NCBI GenBank assembly: GCA_938008865.1
Contig: CALLJA010000444.1
Span: 1-6,903, forward strand
From: an uncultured Anaerolineales bacterium
GTDB lineage: Bacteria; Chloroflexota; Anaerolineae; Anaerolineales; Villigracilaceae
Direction: 5' to 3'
DNA length: 6,903 nt
The position numbers and the translations under genes were made by a program. Below, piece by piece: positions 1 through 5,145 of this stretch. Positions within the stretch are counted from its first letter, which is position 1. Every line of letters begins with the position of its first letter. The notes under the pieces were generated by a model. The model did not search any database, had not been told where the DNA came from, and worked only from the letters and a program-made list of their open reading frames with translations.

Positions 1-346
1 GCCAGCGCGGAAGCAGCGAAGCGTGGACGTTGATGCAGCCGAAGCGTGGCAGGTCAAGGACTTCGGGTTTGAGGATCTGCCCGAAAGCGGCCACCACGAT
101 CAGGTCGGGCGCCCAGGCGCGGAGTTGGTCCATGGCCTCGGGCTGTCGCAGTTTGACGGGCTGGATGCAGGGCAGGCCCAATTCCTGCGCCAATACTTTG
201 ACGGGCGGCGGCTTGAGCTCGCGACCGCGCCCTGCAGCGCGGTCGGGCTGGGTGACAACGCCTACCACCTCATAATGCTGCGCAAGCGCGCGCAGGGTAG
301 CGAGGGAAAAATCGGGAGAACCCATGAAGACGATTTTGATGCTCAT
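1..346 (-). CDS. fmt: Methionyl-tRNA formyltransferase, N-terminal part (cut by window edge)
   Basis: This enzyme transfers a formyl group from 10-formyltetrahydrofolate to the methionine on initiator tRNA in the cytoplasm. Only the first 115 codons are present; the gene continues beyond position 1. The reading frame on the minus strand starts at the ATG at 346-344 with MSIKIVFMGSPDF, the typical start of the family. It then shows the VVTQPDRAAGRGR segment (about residues 30-42), the PDLIVVAAFGQIL strand (80-92) and the catalytic-site stretch INVHASLLPRW (105-115). Asn106 and His108 fall at the same numbers as the catalytic Asn and His of the E. coli enzyme, and SLLP is the known formyl-folate motif. 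The third catalytic residue, an Asp near 144, lies outside the window. No Shine-Dalgarno sequence precedes the ATG, and a -10-like box lies only six bases upstream, suggesting a leaderless mRNA. The neighbour at 466 is transcribed divergently. Confidence 0.95.
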   Translation of the reverse strand, partial: MSIKIVFMGSPDFSLATLRALAQHYEVVGVVTQPDRAAGRGRELKPPPVKVLAQELGLPCIQPVKLRQPEAMDQLRAWAPDLIVVAAFGQILKPEVLDLPRFGCINVHASLLPRW

Positions 347-352
347 GCCGCG

Positions 353-358
353 ATTGTA
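353..358 (-). promoter_or_regulatory. Probable -10 box of a leaderless fmt promoter
   Basis: Read on the minus strand, TACAAT ends six bases before the fmt ATG (346). A transcript would normally begin about seven bases after a -10 box, so it would start at or next to the start codon. There is no purine-rich ribosome binding site in the gap (CGCGGC). The -35 region is weak: TGGTAC with a 16-base spacer is the best I can see. The call is inferred from spacing alone. Confidence 0.5.
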
Positions 359-398
359 GCACAGCGTGCGAATAGTACCAGTGGGCAGGTATCGCTTG

Positions 399-427
399 TT
401 GCGTTTTGGGTGGATTGGCTGTAAAAT
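399..427 (+). promoter_or_regulatory. Sigma70-like promoter of the DUF4870-like gene
   Basis: TTGCGT (399-404) is followed after exactly 17 bases by TAAAAT (422-427). Transcription would start near 434 and leave a leader of about 32 bases before the ATG at 466. The spacing is optimal and the -10 box matches five of six consensus positions. It lies in the intergenic region shared with the divergent fmt gene. Confidence 0.6.
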
Positions 428-465
428 ACGTCAAATTCAAATCAGACCATTCAGAGGAGATTAAG

Positions 466-804
466 ATGTCCAGTGATAATATGAACGTCGAATTGACCAG
501 CGATGATAAACTGTGGGCCTTGTTAGCTTACATGCCTTTCTTCGGCTGGATCGTGGCAATCATTGCGCTATTGATGGAAGACAAGAAATCCCGCCCCTTC
601 ATTAAGTTCCACTCGGTGCAGGCGCTGGCACTGGCAATTATCAATGGCATTGTGGCCAGCATCCTTAGCTTTGTCATCGTTGGTATTTGCACGGGTCTGG
701 CTGGTACTATCTACATGATTTATCTGGGCGTCAAGGCCTATCAGGGAGAAACCGTTAAGGTTCCCTATCTCACCGACTTCATCAAGAACCAGGGCTGGGC
801 GTAA
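466..804 (+). CDS. Small DUF4870-like (Tic20-like) membrane protein
   Basis: The protein has 112 residues and is of unknown biochemical function. A polar N-terminus (SSDNMNVELTSDDK, residues 2-15) precedes a hydrophobic segment at about 17-37. A charged turn (EDKKSRPFIKFH, 38-49) follows, then two further hydrophobic segments at about 53-72 and 74-90. The motif KFHSVQALAL (47-56) just before the second segment is the hallmark of DUF4870 and related small membrane proteins. The C-terminus (about 91-112) is polar. I chose the ATG at 466 because AGAGGAG lies at 453-459, six bases upstream. An in-frame alternative at 406 would place the start upstream of the predicted transcription start. The gene has its own promoter and a strong terminator at 822-853, so it appears monocistronic. 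The family call rests on motif recognition, not a search. Confidence 0.85.
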   Translation: MSSDNMNVELTSDDKLWALLAYMPFFGWIVAIIALLMEDKKSRPFIKFHSVQALALAIINGIVASILSFVIVGICTGLAGTIYMIYLGVKAYQGETVKVPYLTDFIKNQGWA

Positions 805-821
805 TCTCCATCTGCCTTCCC

Positions 822-853
822 AAGGTCCGCGGAAAATTCCGCGGACCTTTTTT
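822..853 (+). terminator. Intrinsic terminator after the DUF4870-like gene
   Basis: AAGGTCCGCGG (822-832) pairs perfectly with CCGCGGACCTT (839-849) around an AAAATT loop, and a run of six T covers 848-853. It begins 17 bases after the stop codon. There is no matching A-run on the 5' side, so it looks specific for the plus strand. Confidence 0.9.
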
Positions 854-907
854 ATTTGCAACCCATTCCATGCTCCTTCGTTATATTCCACAGACAAAGG
901 AGTAGCC

Positions 908-1372
908 ATGAACACAAACCAAAGGCCCAGCCTCATCAACATCATCGCCGCCATGACCCTGGTCAGCGGCATTGTCAATGTCTTCTGGGGCGTGATCGCC
1001 TCACACAGCGCGCTATCCACCGTCATCGGCATTCTCTGCGTCCCGGTCACCATCCTGCCTGCCATCCTGGGTGTTGTCGAGATCGTGTACGCCGCCCGCC
1101 TGTTCGGAGGGCCCGCCCAACCCGCGCGCCCGTCGACGGGAATCGCCATCCTTGAGATCGCCTGTGTCCTGGCGGGCAACGCCTTTTCGATGGTGGTGGG
1201 CATCCTCGCCCTGGTCTTCTACAACGACCAGATCGTGAAGCGCTATTTCGACGAGATCAACGGAACCTTGACGCCCGCACCTGTCCCCGCGCAGGAGAGT
1301 CCCGCCCAACCCGCAGCAGACCCCAACGAAACGGGACCCGCCGCCCCGCTCCATCCGCGCAAGGTGGCCTGA
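908..1372 (+). CDS. Small integral membrane protein of unknown function
   Basis: The protein has 154 residues and I do not recognise a characterised family. It shows a hydrophobic segment at about residues 9-31, a long hydrophobic stretch at about 36-66 that could hold one or two spans, and another at about 78-105. YNDQIVKRYFDEIN (105-118) follows. The last 36 residues (119-154) are rich in Pro and Ala and probably disordered. The layout of apolar segments followed by a short charged KRYF-type helix resembles small membrane proteins common in Chloroflexota, but this is only an impression. AAAGGAG (896-902) lies five bases before the ATG and fixes the start. A possible -10 box, TATATT, lies at 882-887 without a good -35 box. 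A strong terminator separates the gene from its upstream neighbour, and a new promoter starts 22 bases after its stop, so it is probably transcribed alone. Confidence 0.8.
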   Translation: MNTNQRPSLINIIAAMTLVSGIVNVFWGVIASHSALSTVIGILCVPVTILPAILGVVEIVYAARLFGGPAQPARPSTGIAILEIACVLAGNAFSMVVGILALVFYNDQIVKRYFDEINGTLTPAPVPAQESPAQPAADPNETGPAAPLHPRKVA

Positions 1373-1393
1373 CAAATCAGGGAATTTTGTCCC

Positions 1394-1422
1394 TTGACTT
1401 CATCCCCGCTCACCCGTAGAAT
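1394..1422 (+). promoter_or_regulatory. Sigma70-like promoter of the riboswitch-gcv operon
   Basis: TTGACT (1394-1399) and TAGAAT (1417-1422) are separated by exactly 17 bases, each matching five of six consensus positions. This is the best promoter in the window. Transcription would start near 1429, about 14 bases before the first aptamer. Confidence 0.8.
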
Positions 1423-1442
1423 GGATTTACAACATAACGGTA

Positions 1443-1692
1443 GCAGGGAAGAGACTCTAACGGTTGAGCAGCGCCCACGGCGCAGATCGAACCCAAGAGC
1501 GCCGAAGGTGCAAGCCTGGAACCAGCGAAGCCAGGCGAATCTCTCAGGCAAAAGGACCCTGCCCCGCATCACTCTGGAAAGTTCCCGTAACGGGACACCG
1601 ACGGTGTAAACTTCATGGAAGGTCGGGCGGTTGGCTGGTTTCAAAGCCGCGCGGTCTTCGGTGCAAGTAATCTCTCAGGTCCAATAACAGAG
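1443..1692 (+). ncRNA. Tandem glycine riboswitch (two aptamers)
   Basis: Two glycine aptamers lie in series in the gcv leader. Aptamer 1 spans about 1443-1562. Its closing stem P1 is GCAGGG (1443-1448) with CCCTGC (1557-1562), and it holds the family signatures GCCGAAGGTGCAAGCC (1501-1516) and GCGAATCTCTCAGGC (1535-1549). Aptamer 2 spans about 1572-1692. P1 is CTCTG (1572-1576) with CAGAG (1688-1692), and the signatures are TTCGGTGCAAG near 1658-1668 and TAATCTCTCAGGTCC near 1668-1682. A nine-base linker joins the two. The duplicated CTCTCAGG core upstream of glycine cleavage genes is diagnostic. By analogy with the Bacillus gcvT riboswitch, glycine binding should increase expression of the downstream genes. 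The two aptamers differ in their accessory hairpins, with GCGCC-CAC-GGCGC in the first and CCCG-TAA-CGGG in the second. Confidence 0.96.
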
Positions 1693-1720
1693 GCGCACGG
1701 TTCACTCCGTGCGCCTTTTT
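1691..1720 (+). terminator. Riboswitch-controlled intrinsic terminator
   Basis: AGGCGCACGG (1691-1700) pairs perfectly with CCGTGCGCCT (1707-1716) around a TTCACT loop, and T covers 1716-1720. The first two bases of the stem (1691-1692) are also the last two of aptamer 2's P1 stem (1688-1692). A stabilised P1 and a full terminator therefore compete. This is the arrangement expected of an ON switch, although the shared stretch is short. gcvH starts 38 bases downstream. Confidence 0.88.
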
Positions 1721-1758
1721 GATTCTCGCCAAACCCACATCACTCGAGGAGTCTCACC

Positions 1759-2136
1759 ATGAACGTTCCTGCCAACCTGAAATACACCAAGTCCGACGAA
1801 TGGTTCGATCCCGCCACGGGCAATTTGGGCATCACCGACTACGCCCAGAGCCAACTCTCCGATATCGTCTTTGTCGAACTGCTGGTCGAAGTCGGCGAAG
1901 AGATCTCGGCGGGCAAGCCCATCGCCTCGGTCGAATCGGTCAAGGCCTCGGCGGAGATCTACGCCGCCGCGGGCGGCAAGATCGTGGCCGTCAACAGCGC
2001 CCTGTCCGACAAGCCCGACACGCTCAACAGCGATCCCTTCGGCGAAGGCTGGATGATCAAACTCGAAGGCGGAGCGGAAGGCGACGTAATGGATGCCGCC
2101 GCCTACACCGCCTATTGCGACGGGCGCGCACATTAA
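1759..2136 (+). CDS. gcvH: Glycine cleavage system H protein (lipoyl carrier)
   Basis: H protein carries the aminomethyl group released from glycine by P protein on a lipoyl-lysine arm, passing it to the T protein and then the L protein. The 125-residue length is normal for the family. The start (NLKYTKSDEWF, residues 6-16), ITDYAQSQLSDIVFVEL (25-41) and the lipoylation motif SVESVKASAEIY (57-68) are all present, making Lys62 the expected lipoylation site. NSDPFGEGWMIKL (90-102) is the conserved C-terminal strand. Two departures are visible. The segment after VFVEL reads LVEVGEEI where most homologues have PEVG, suggesting one extra residue. The usual YAPxSG turn after the lipoyl site reads YAAAGG. 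GAGGAG (1746-1751) lies seven bases before the ATG. It is the first gene after the glycine riboswitch and ends in tandem stops (TAATAG). Confidence 0.97.
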   Translation: MNVPANLKYTKSDEWFDPATGNLGITDYAQSQLSDIVFVELLVEVGEEISAGKPIASVESVKASAEIYAAAGGKIVAVNSALSDKPDTLNSDPFGEGWMIKLEGGAEGDVMDAAAYTAYCDGRAH

Positions 2137-2143
2137 TAGTTTT

Positions 2144-2238
2144 CGTCATTGCGAGGAGGGTGTTCTTCCCGACGAAGCGATCCCCTCGTCGTGGAGGAGA
2201 TTGCTTCGTCGCCGCTAACGCGGCTCCTCGCAATGACG
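2144..2238 (+). repeat. 95-bp palindromic interspersed repeat between gcvH and gcvPA
   Basis: The outer arms CGTCATTGCGAGGAG (2144-2158) and CTCCTCGCAATGACG (2224-2238) are perfect 15-base inverted repeats. Inside, GACGAAGCGATC (2171-2182) pairs with GATTGCTTCGTC (2199-2210) through one G-U pair. That stem continues after one mismatch with CCTC/GAGG closing a six-base loop (2188-2193). The two stems are joined by less-paired stretches at 2159-2170 and 2211-2223. The CATTGCGAGG...GAAGCAATC...CTCGCAATG layout matches a palindromic element I recognise as dispersed in intergenic DNA of several bacterial groups; its copy number here is unknown. It fills almost the whole 113-base gap and encodes nothing. 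Its last base is the first G of the GGGAG that serves as ribosome binding site for gcvPA. Strand is arbitrary. Confidence 0.85.
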
Positions 2239-2249
2239 GGAGAAATATC

Positions 2250-3605
2250 ATGACCTATATCCCAATCTCCCCCAGGGAACGGGACGCGATGCTGGCAGCC
2301 GTCGGCGTGAAAACGCTGGACGACCTGTTCGAGGCTGTGCCTGCCAAACATCGTTTCCCCGCCCTTGACCTTCCGCCAGCCCTGACCGAGATGGAAGCCG
2401 CCGCCGAGCTGGCCGACATCGCGGCCGCCAACGAGCACGTACGCGGCGACCTGATCTCCTTCCTCGGCGCGGGCATGTACAATCACTACATCCCCTCGGT
2501 CATCGACCACATGCTGCGGCGCGGCGAGTTCTACACCGCCTACACGCCCTACCAGCCCGAGATCTCGCAGGGCACGTTGCAGGCCATCTTCGAGTACCAG
2601 TCGCTCATCACCGCGCTGACGGGCATGGAGCTTTCGAATGCCTCGCATTACGACGGCGCCACCGCCACCGCCGAGGCCGTCAACCTGGCCTTTGCCCAAT
2701 TCCGCGGCAAGCGTAAGAAAGTGGTGGTCTCGCCCACGGTCCACCCACAGTATCGCGCCGTGCTGCGCACATACACGCAGGGCATGGAGTTGGAAGTGGC
2801 GGGCGACGACCCGAACGCCGACCTCAACTCCAACCCCGCCGACCTGGCGGGCCTGATCGATGACAACACCATGCTGGTCGTGGTGCAGTATCCCGATTTC
2901 TTCGGACGCATCTACGACTACACCAAGCTGATCGAGACTGCCCACGGCAAGGGTGCGCTGGTCTGCGTGGTAGCCAACCCCACCGCCCTGGCGCTCTTCA
3001 AGACGCCCGGCTCGATGGGCGCCGACATCGTCGTCGGTGAGGGGCAGCCGCTGGGCATCCCCATGTGGTACGGCGGACCCAGCCTGGGCTTCTTCGCCAC
3101 GCGCAAGTCCTACGTCCATAAGATGGCGGGGCGCCTGGTCGGCGAGACGGTCGATGCGCGCGGGCAACGCTCCTACGTGCTGACCCTGACCGCCCGCGAA
3201 CAGCACATCAAACGCGAGCGCGCCACCTCCAACATCTGCACTAACCAGGGCCTGCTGGCGCTGGCCTCGGCCATTTACATGAGCGTACTGGGCAAGAGCG
3301 GCATGAAACAAGTAGCCGAGTTGTGTTATCACAAAGCGCACTACGCCGCCGAACGCCTGAGCCAGGTCAAAGGCATGGGACTGTGCTTCAGCGAACCCTT
3401 CTTCCACGAGTTCGCCTTGTGCGTCAACCGCCCCGTGGACGAGGTCAACGCACACCTGCTCGAACACGGCATCCTGGGCGGCTATGACCTTGGACAGGAT
3501 TATCCTGCACTCAAGGACCACATGCTGATTGCCGTCACCGAGATGAACAGCAAGGAAGAGATCGACGTGCTGGCCGAAGTCCTCGAGGAGGTGAACCATG
3601 ACTGA
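2250..3605 (+). CDS. gcvPA: Glycine dehydrogenase (decarboxylating) subunit 1, P-alpha
   Basis: This is the N-terminal half-equivalent of P protein. With GcvPB it forms the PLP-dependent glycine decarboxylase, which releases CO2 and loads the aminomethyl group onto H protein. The 451 residues fit the usual size. Conserved stretches appear in order: FLGAGMYNHYIPSVID (71-86), YTPYQPEISQGTLQ, NASHYDGATATAEA (130-143), the nucleotide-binding-like strand DNTMLVVVQYPDFFG, GEGQPLGIPMWYGGPSLGFF (263-282), and the ETVDARGQRSYVLTL to ERATSNICTNQ region. The catalytic PLP lysine is in the partner subunit, as expected. I chose the ATG at 2250 because MTYIPISPRERDAML is the typical beginning and GGGAG (2238-2242) lies seven bases upstream. 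The frame stays open far upstream through gcvH and the repeat, but that extension is not protein-like. The gene overlaps gcvPB by eight bases, indicating translational coupling. Confidence 0.97.
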   Translation: MTYIPISPRERDAMLAAVGVKTLDDLFEAVPAKHRFPALDLPPALTEMEAAAELADIAAANEHVRGDLISFLGAGMYNHYIPSVIDHMLRRGEFYTAYTPYQPEISQGTLQAIFEYQSLITALTGMELSNASHYDGATATAEAVNLAFAQFRGKRKKVVVSPTVHPQYRAVLRTYTQGMELEVAGDDPNADLNSNPADLAGLIDDNTMLVVVQYPDFFGRIYDYTKLIETAHGKGALVCVVANPTALALFKTPGSMGADIVVGEGQPLGIPMWYGGPSLGFFATRKSYVHKMAGRLVGETVDARGQRSYVLTLTAREQHIKRERATSNICTNQGLLALASAIYMSVLGKSGMKQVAELCYHKAHYAAERLSQVKGMGLCFSEPFFHEFALCVNRPVDEVNAHLLEHGILGGYDLGQDYPALKDHMLIAVTEMNSKEEIDVLAEVLEEVNHD

Positions 3606-5088
3606 GCCCAAGATCGTCGAACCGACCCTCTTCGACCTGTCCTCGCCGGGCCGCGTCGGCGTGACCTTCCCCGCCCCAGACGTACCCTGCGCCGACCTGC
3701 CGACCGACCTGCTGCGCGAGGACCTGCCCCTGCCCGAACTGGCCGAAGTGGATGTGGTGCGCCACTACATGCGCTTGAGCAAGTTCAATTATTCGGTGGA
3801 CAGCGGCTTCTATCCGCTTGGCTCGTGTACGATGAAGTACAACCCCAAGATCGACGAAGACACCTGCCGTCTGCCTGGCTTCCTGTTCACTCATCCGCTG
3901 CAGCCTATCGAGACCGTCCAGGGCAACCTGGCGCTGATGTATCAGATGCAGGAATGGCTCAAGGAGATCAGCGGCTTTGCAGGCGTCACGCTCCAGCCTG
4001 CGGCAGGGGCGCACGGCGAGTTTACGGGTGTGCTGATGATGCGCGCCTATCACAAAGCGCGCGGCGACCACAAACGCATCAAGATGCTCATCCCCGACGC
4101 GGCCCACGGCACCAATCCCGCCTCGGTCGGCATGCTGGGCATGTCGGTCGTGACGATCCCCTCGGATGCGCGCGGCAATGTGGACCTGGCTGCCCTCAAG
4201 GCTGCCTGCGACGATACCGTCGTGGGCATGATGCTGACCAACCCGAACACGCTCGGCCTGTTCGATGAGCACATCGAAGAAGTCATTCAGCTGGTCAAGG
4301 ACTGCGGCGGCCTGATGTACGGCGACGGCGCCAACCTGAACGCCCTGTTGGGCATCGTCCGCCCGGGCGATTTGGGCTTCGATGTGATGCACTTCAACCT
4401 GCACAAGACCTTCGCCGTGCCGCACGGCGGGGGCGGACCAGGCTCGGGTCCCGTGGGCGTTTCACAACGCCTGCTCGACTTCCTGCCCGAACCGCTGGTC
4501 GGCATCCTCGAAGAGGGTGACAGCGAGATGGCTCCGCTCTTCGGCTTCGTCAAACCACCCCAGTCCATCGGCCGCATGAAAGCCTTCCACGGACATTTCG
4601 GCGGCGGCCTGGTGCGCGCCTACACCTACATCGCTATGCACGGCCCCGACGGCTTGAAGGATATTGCCCAATACGCGGTGCTCAACGCCAACTATCTGCT
4701 GGCGCGTCTGCGCAACATCTACAAGGTCCCGTTCGACCGCATCTGCATGCACGAGTTCGTGGCCGAGGGACAGTTCGAAGGCTCGGACGTGCGCGCGCTC
4801 GATATTGCCAAGCGCCTGATGGATTACGACTTCCACCCGCCGACGAACTACTTCCCGCTCATCGTCCACGAGGCGTTGATGATCGAGCCGACCGAGACCG
4901 AGAACAAGGACACGCTCGATGCCTTCGCCGACGCCTTGATCAAGATCGCGGAAGAAGCCAAGTCCCAGCCTGAACTGCTGCACGAAGCGCCGCACAACAC
5001 CCCCTTCGGCCGCATGGACGAGGTCAAGGCCGCCCGCGAGTTGGTGCTTTGCTGCTGGCTGCCTGAAAACTACAACGAGAACGCGTAG
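3598..5088 (+). CDS. gcvPB: Glycine dehydrogenase (decarboxylating) subunit 2, P-beta
   Basis: This is the PLP-binding partner of GcvPA in two-subunit glycine decarboxylase. The 496 residues are close to the family norm. Visible landmarks are LSKFNYSVDSGFYPLGSCTMKYNPK (59-83), the LQPAAGAHGEFTG loop, the DAAHGTNPASVGM stretch, MLTNPNTLGLF and YGDGANLNALLGIVRPGDLG. The PLP site is FNLHKTFAVPHGGGGPGSGP: Lys270 directly follows His269 and should form the internal aldimine. Most homologues read HKTFSTPHGGGGPG; the change of ST to AV is mild. The ATG lies inside the end of gcvPA (ATGACTGA overlap), with AGGAGG (3586-3591) six bases before it. It is the last gene of the operon, and a terminator begins 13 bases after the stop. 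No gcvT or lipoate gene follows. Confidence 0.97.
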   Translation: MTEPKIVEPTLFDLSSPGRVGVTFPAPDVPCADLPTDLLREDLPLPELAEVDVVRHYMRLSKFNYSVDSGFYPLGSCTMKYNPKIDEDTCRLPGFLFTHPLQPIETVQGNLALMYQMQEWLKEISGFAGVTLQPAAGAHGEFTGVLMMRAYHKARGDHKRIKMLIPDAAHGTNPASVGMLGMSVVTIPSDARGNVDLAALKAACDDTVVGMMLTNPNTLGLFDEHIEEVIQLVKDCGGLMYGDGANLNALLGIVRPGDLGFDVMHFNLHKTFAVPHGGGGPGSGPVGVSQRLLDFLPEPLVGILEEGDSEMAPLFGFVKPPQSIGRMKAFHGHFGGGLVRAYTYIAMHGPDGLKDIAQYAVLNANYLLARLRNIYKVPFDRICMHEFVAEGQFEGSDVRALDIAKRLMDYDFHPPTNYFPLIVHEALMIEPTETENKDTLDAFADALIKIAEEAKSQPELLHEAPHNTPFGRMDEVKAARELVLCCWLPENYNENA

Positions 5089-5101
5089 GAAAAGACAAAC
5101 A

Positions 5102-5136
5102 AAAAAGGCCTCCGAGTTTTCCTCGGAGGCCTTTTT
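5102..5136. terminator. Bidirectional intrinsic terminator between convergent genes
   Basis: GGCCTCCGAG (5107-5116) pairs perfectly with CTCGGAGGCC (5122-5131) around a TTTTC loop. Five A precede the stem and five T follow it. It therefore gives a hairpin with a U-run in both directions. It ends the gcv operon (stop at 5088) on the plus strand and the lipoprotein gene (stop at 5146) on the minus strand. Confidence 0.93.
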
Positions 5137-5145
5137 GATATCGGG

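Noticed and set aside
568..1203. 211-codon open frame on the minus strand spanning the two small membrane protein genes
   Set aside because: It crosses a terminator and lies antisense to two genes with good ribosome binding sites and clear transmembrane patterns.
1379..1396. Possible terminator after the 154-residue membrane protein gene (AGGGA...TCCCT)
   Set aside because: The stem has only five pairs, no T-run follows, and it overlaps the gcv promoter.
1394..1670. Two short open frames on the plus strand inside the gcv leader
   Set aside because: They fall on the promoter and aptamers; the conserved RNA structure explains the sequence and neither has protein-like composition or a good start context.
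1719..2249. N-terminal extension of gcvPA into gcvH
   Set aside because: The frame is open but the translation is Arg/Gly-rich noise, out of frame with real gcvH, and runs through the palindromic repeat. The conserved GcvPA N-terminus and a Shine-Dalgarno point to 2250.
2133..3611. Long open frame of 492 codons on the minus strand opposite gcvPA
   Set aside because: It lies entirely opposite a strongly conserved gene, has low-complexity His/Gly/Val-rich composition typical of the antisense of GC-rich coding DNA, and shows no ribosome binding site or family motif.
3535..4995. Long minus-strand frames opposite gcvPB (3535-4425 and 4462-4995)
   Set aside because: They are antisense shadows of a highly conserved enzyme gene, with no start signals or recognisable domains.
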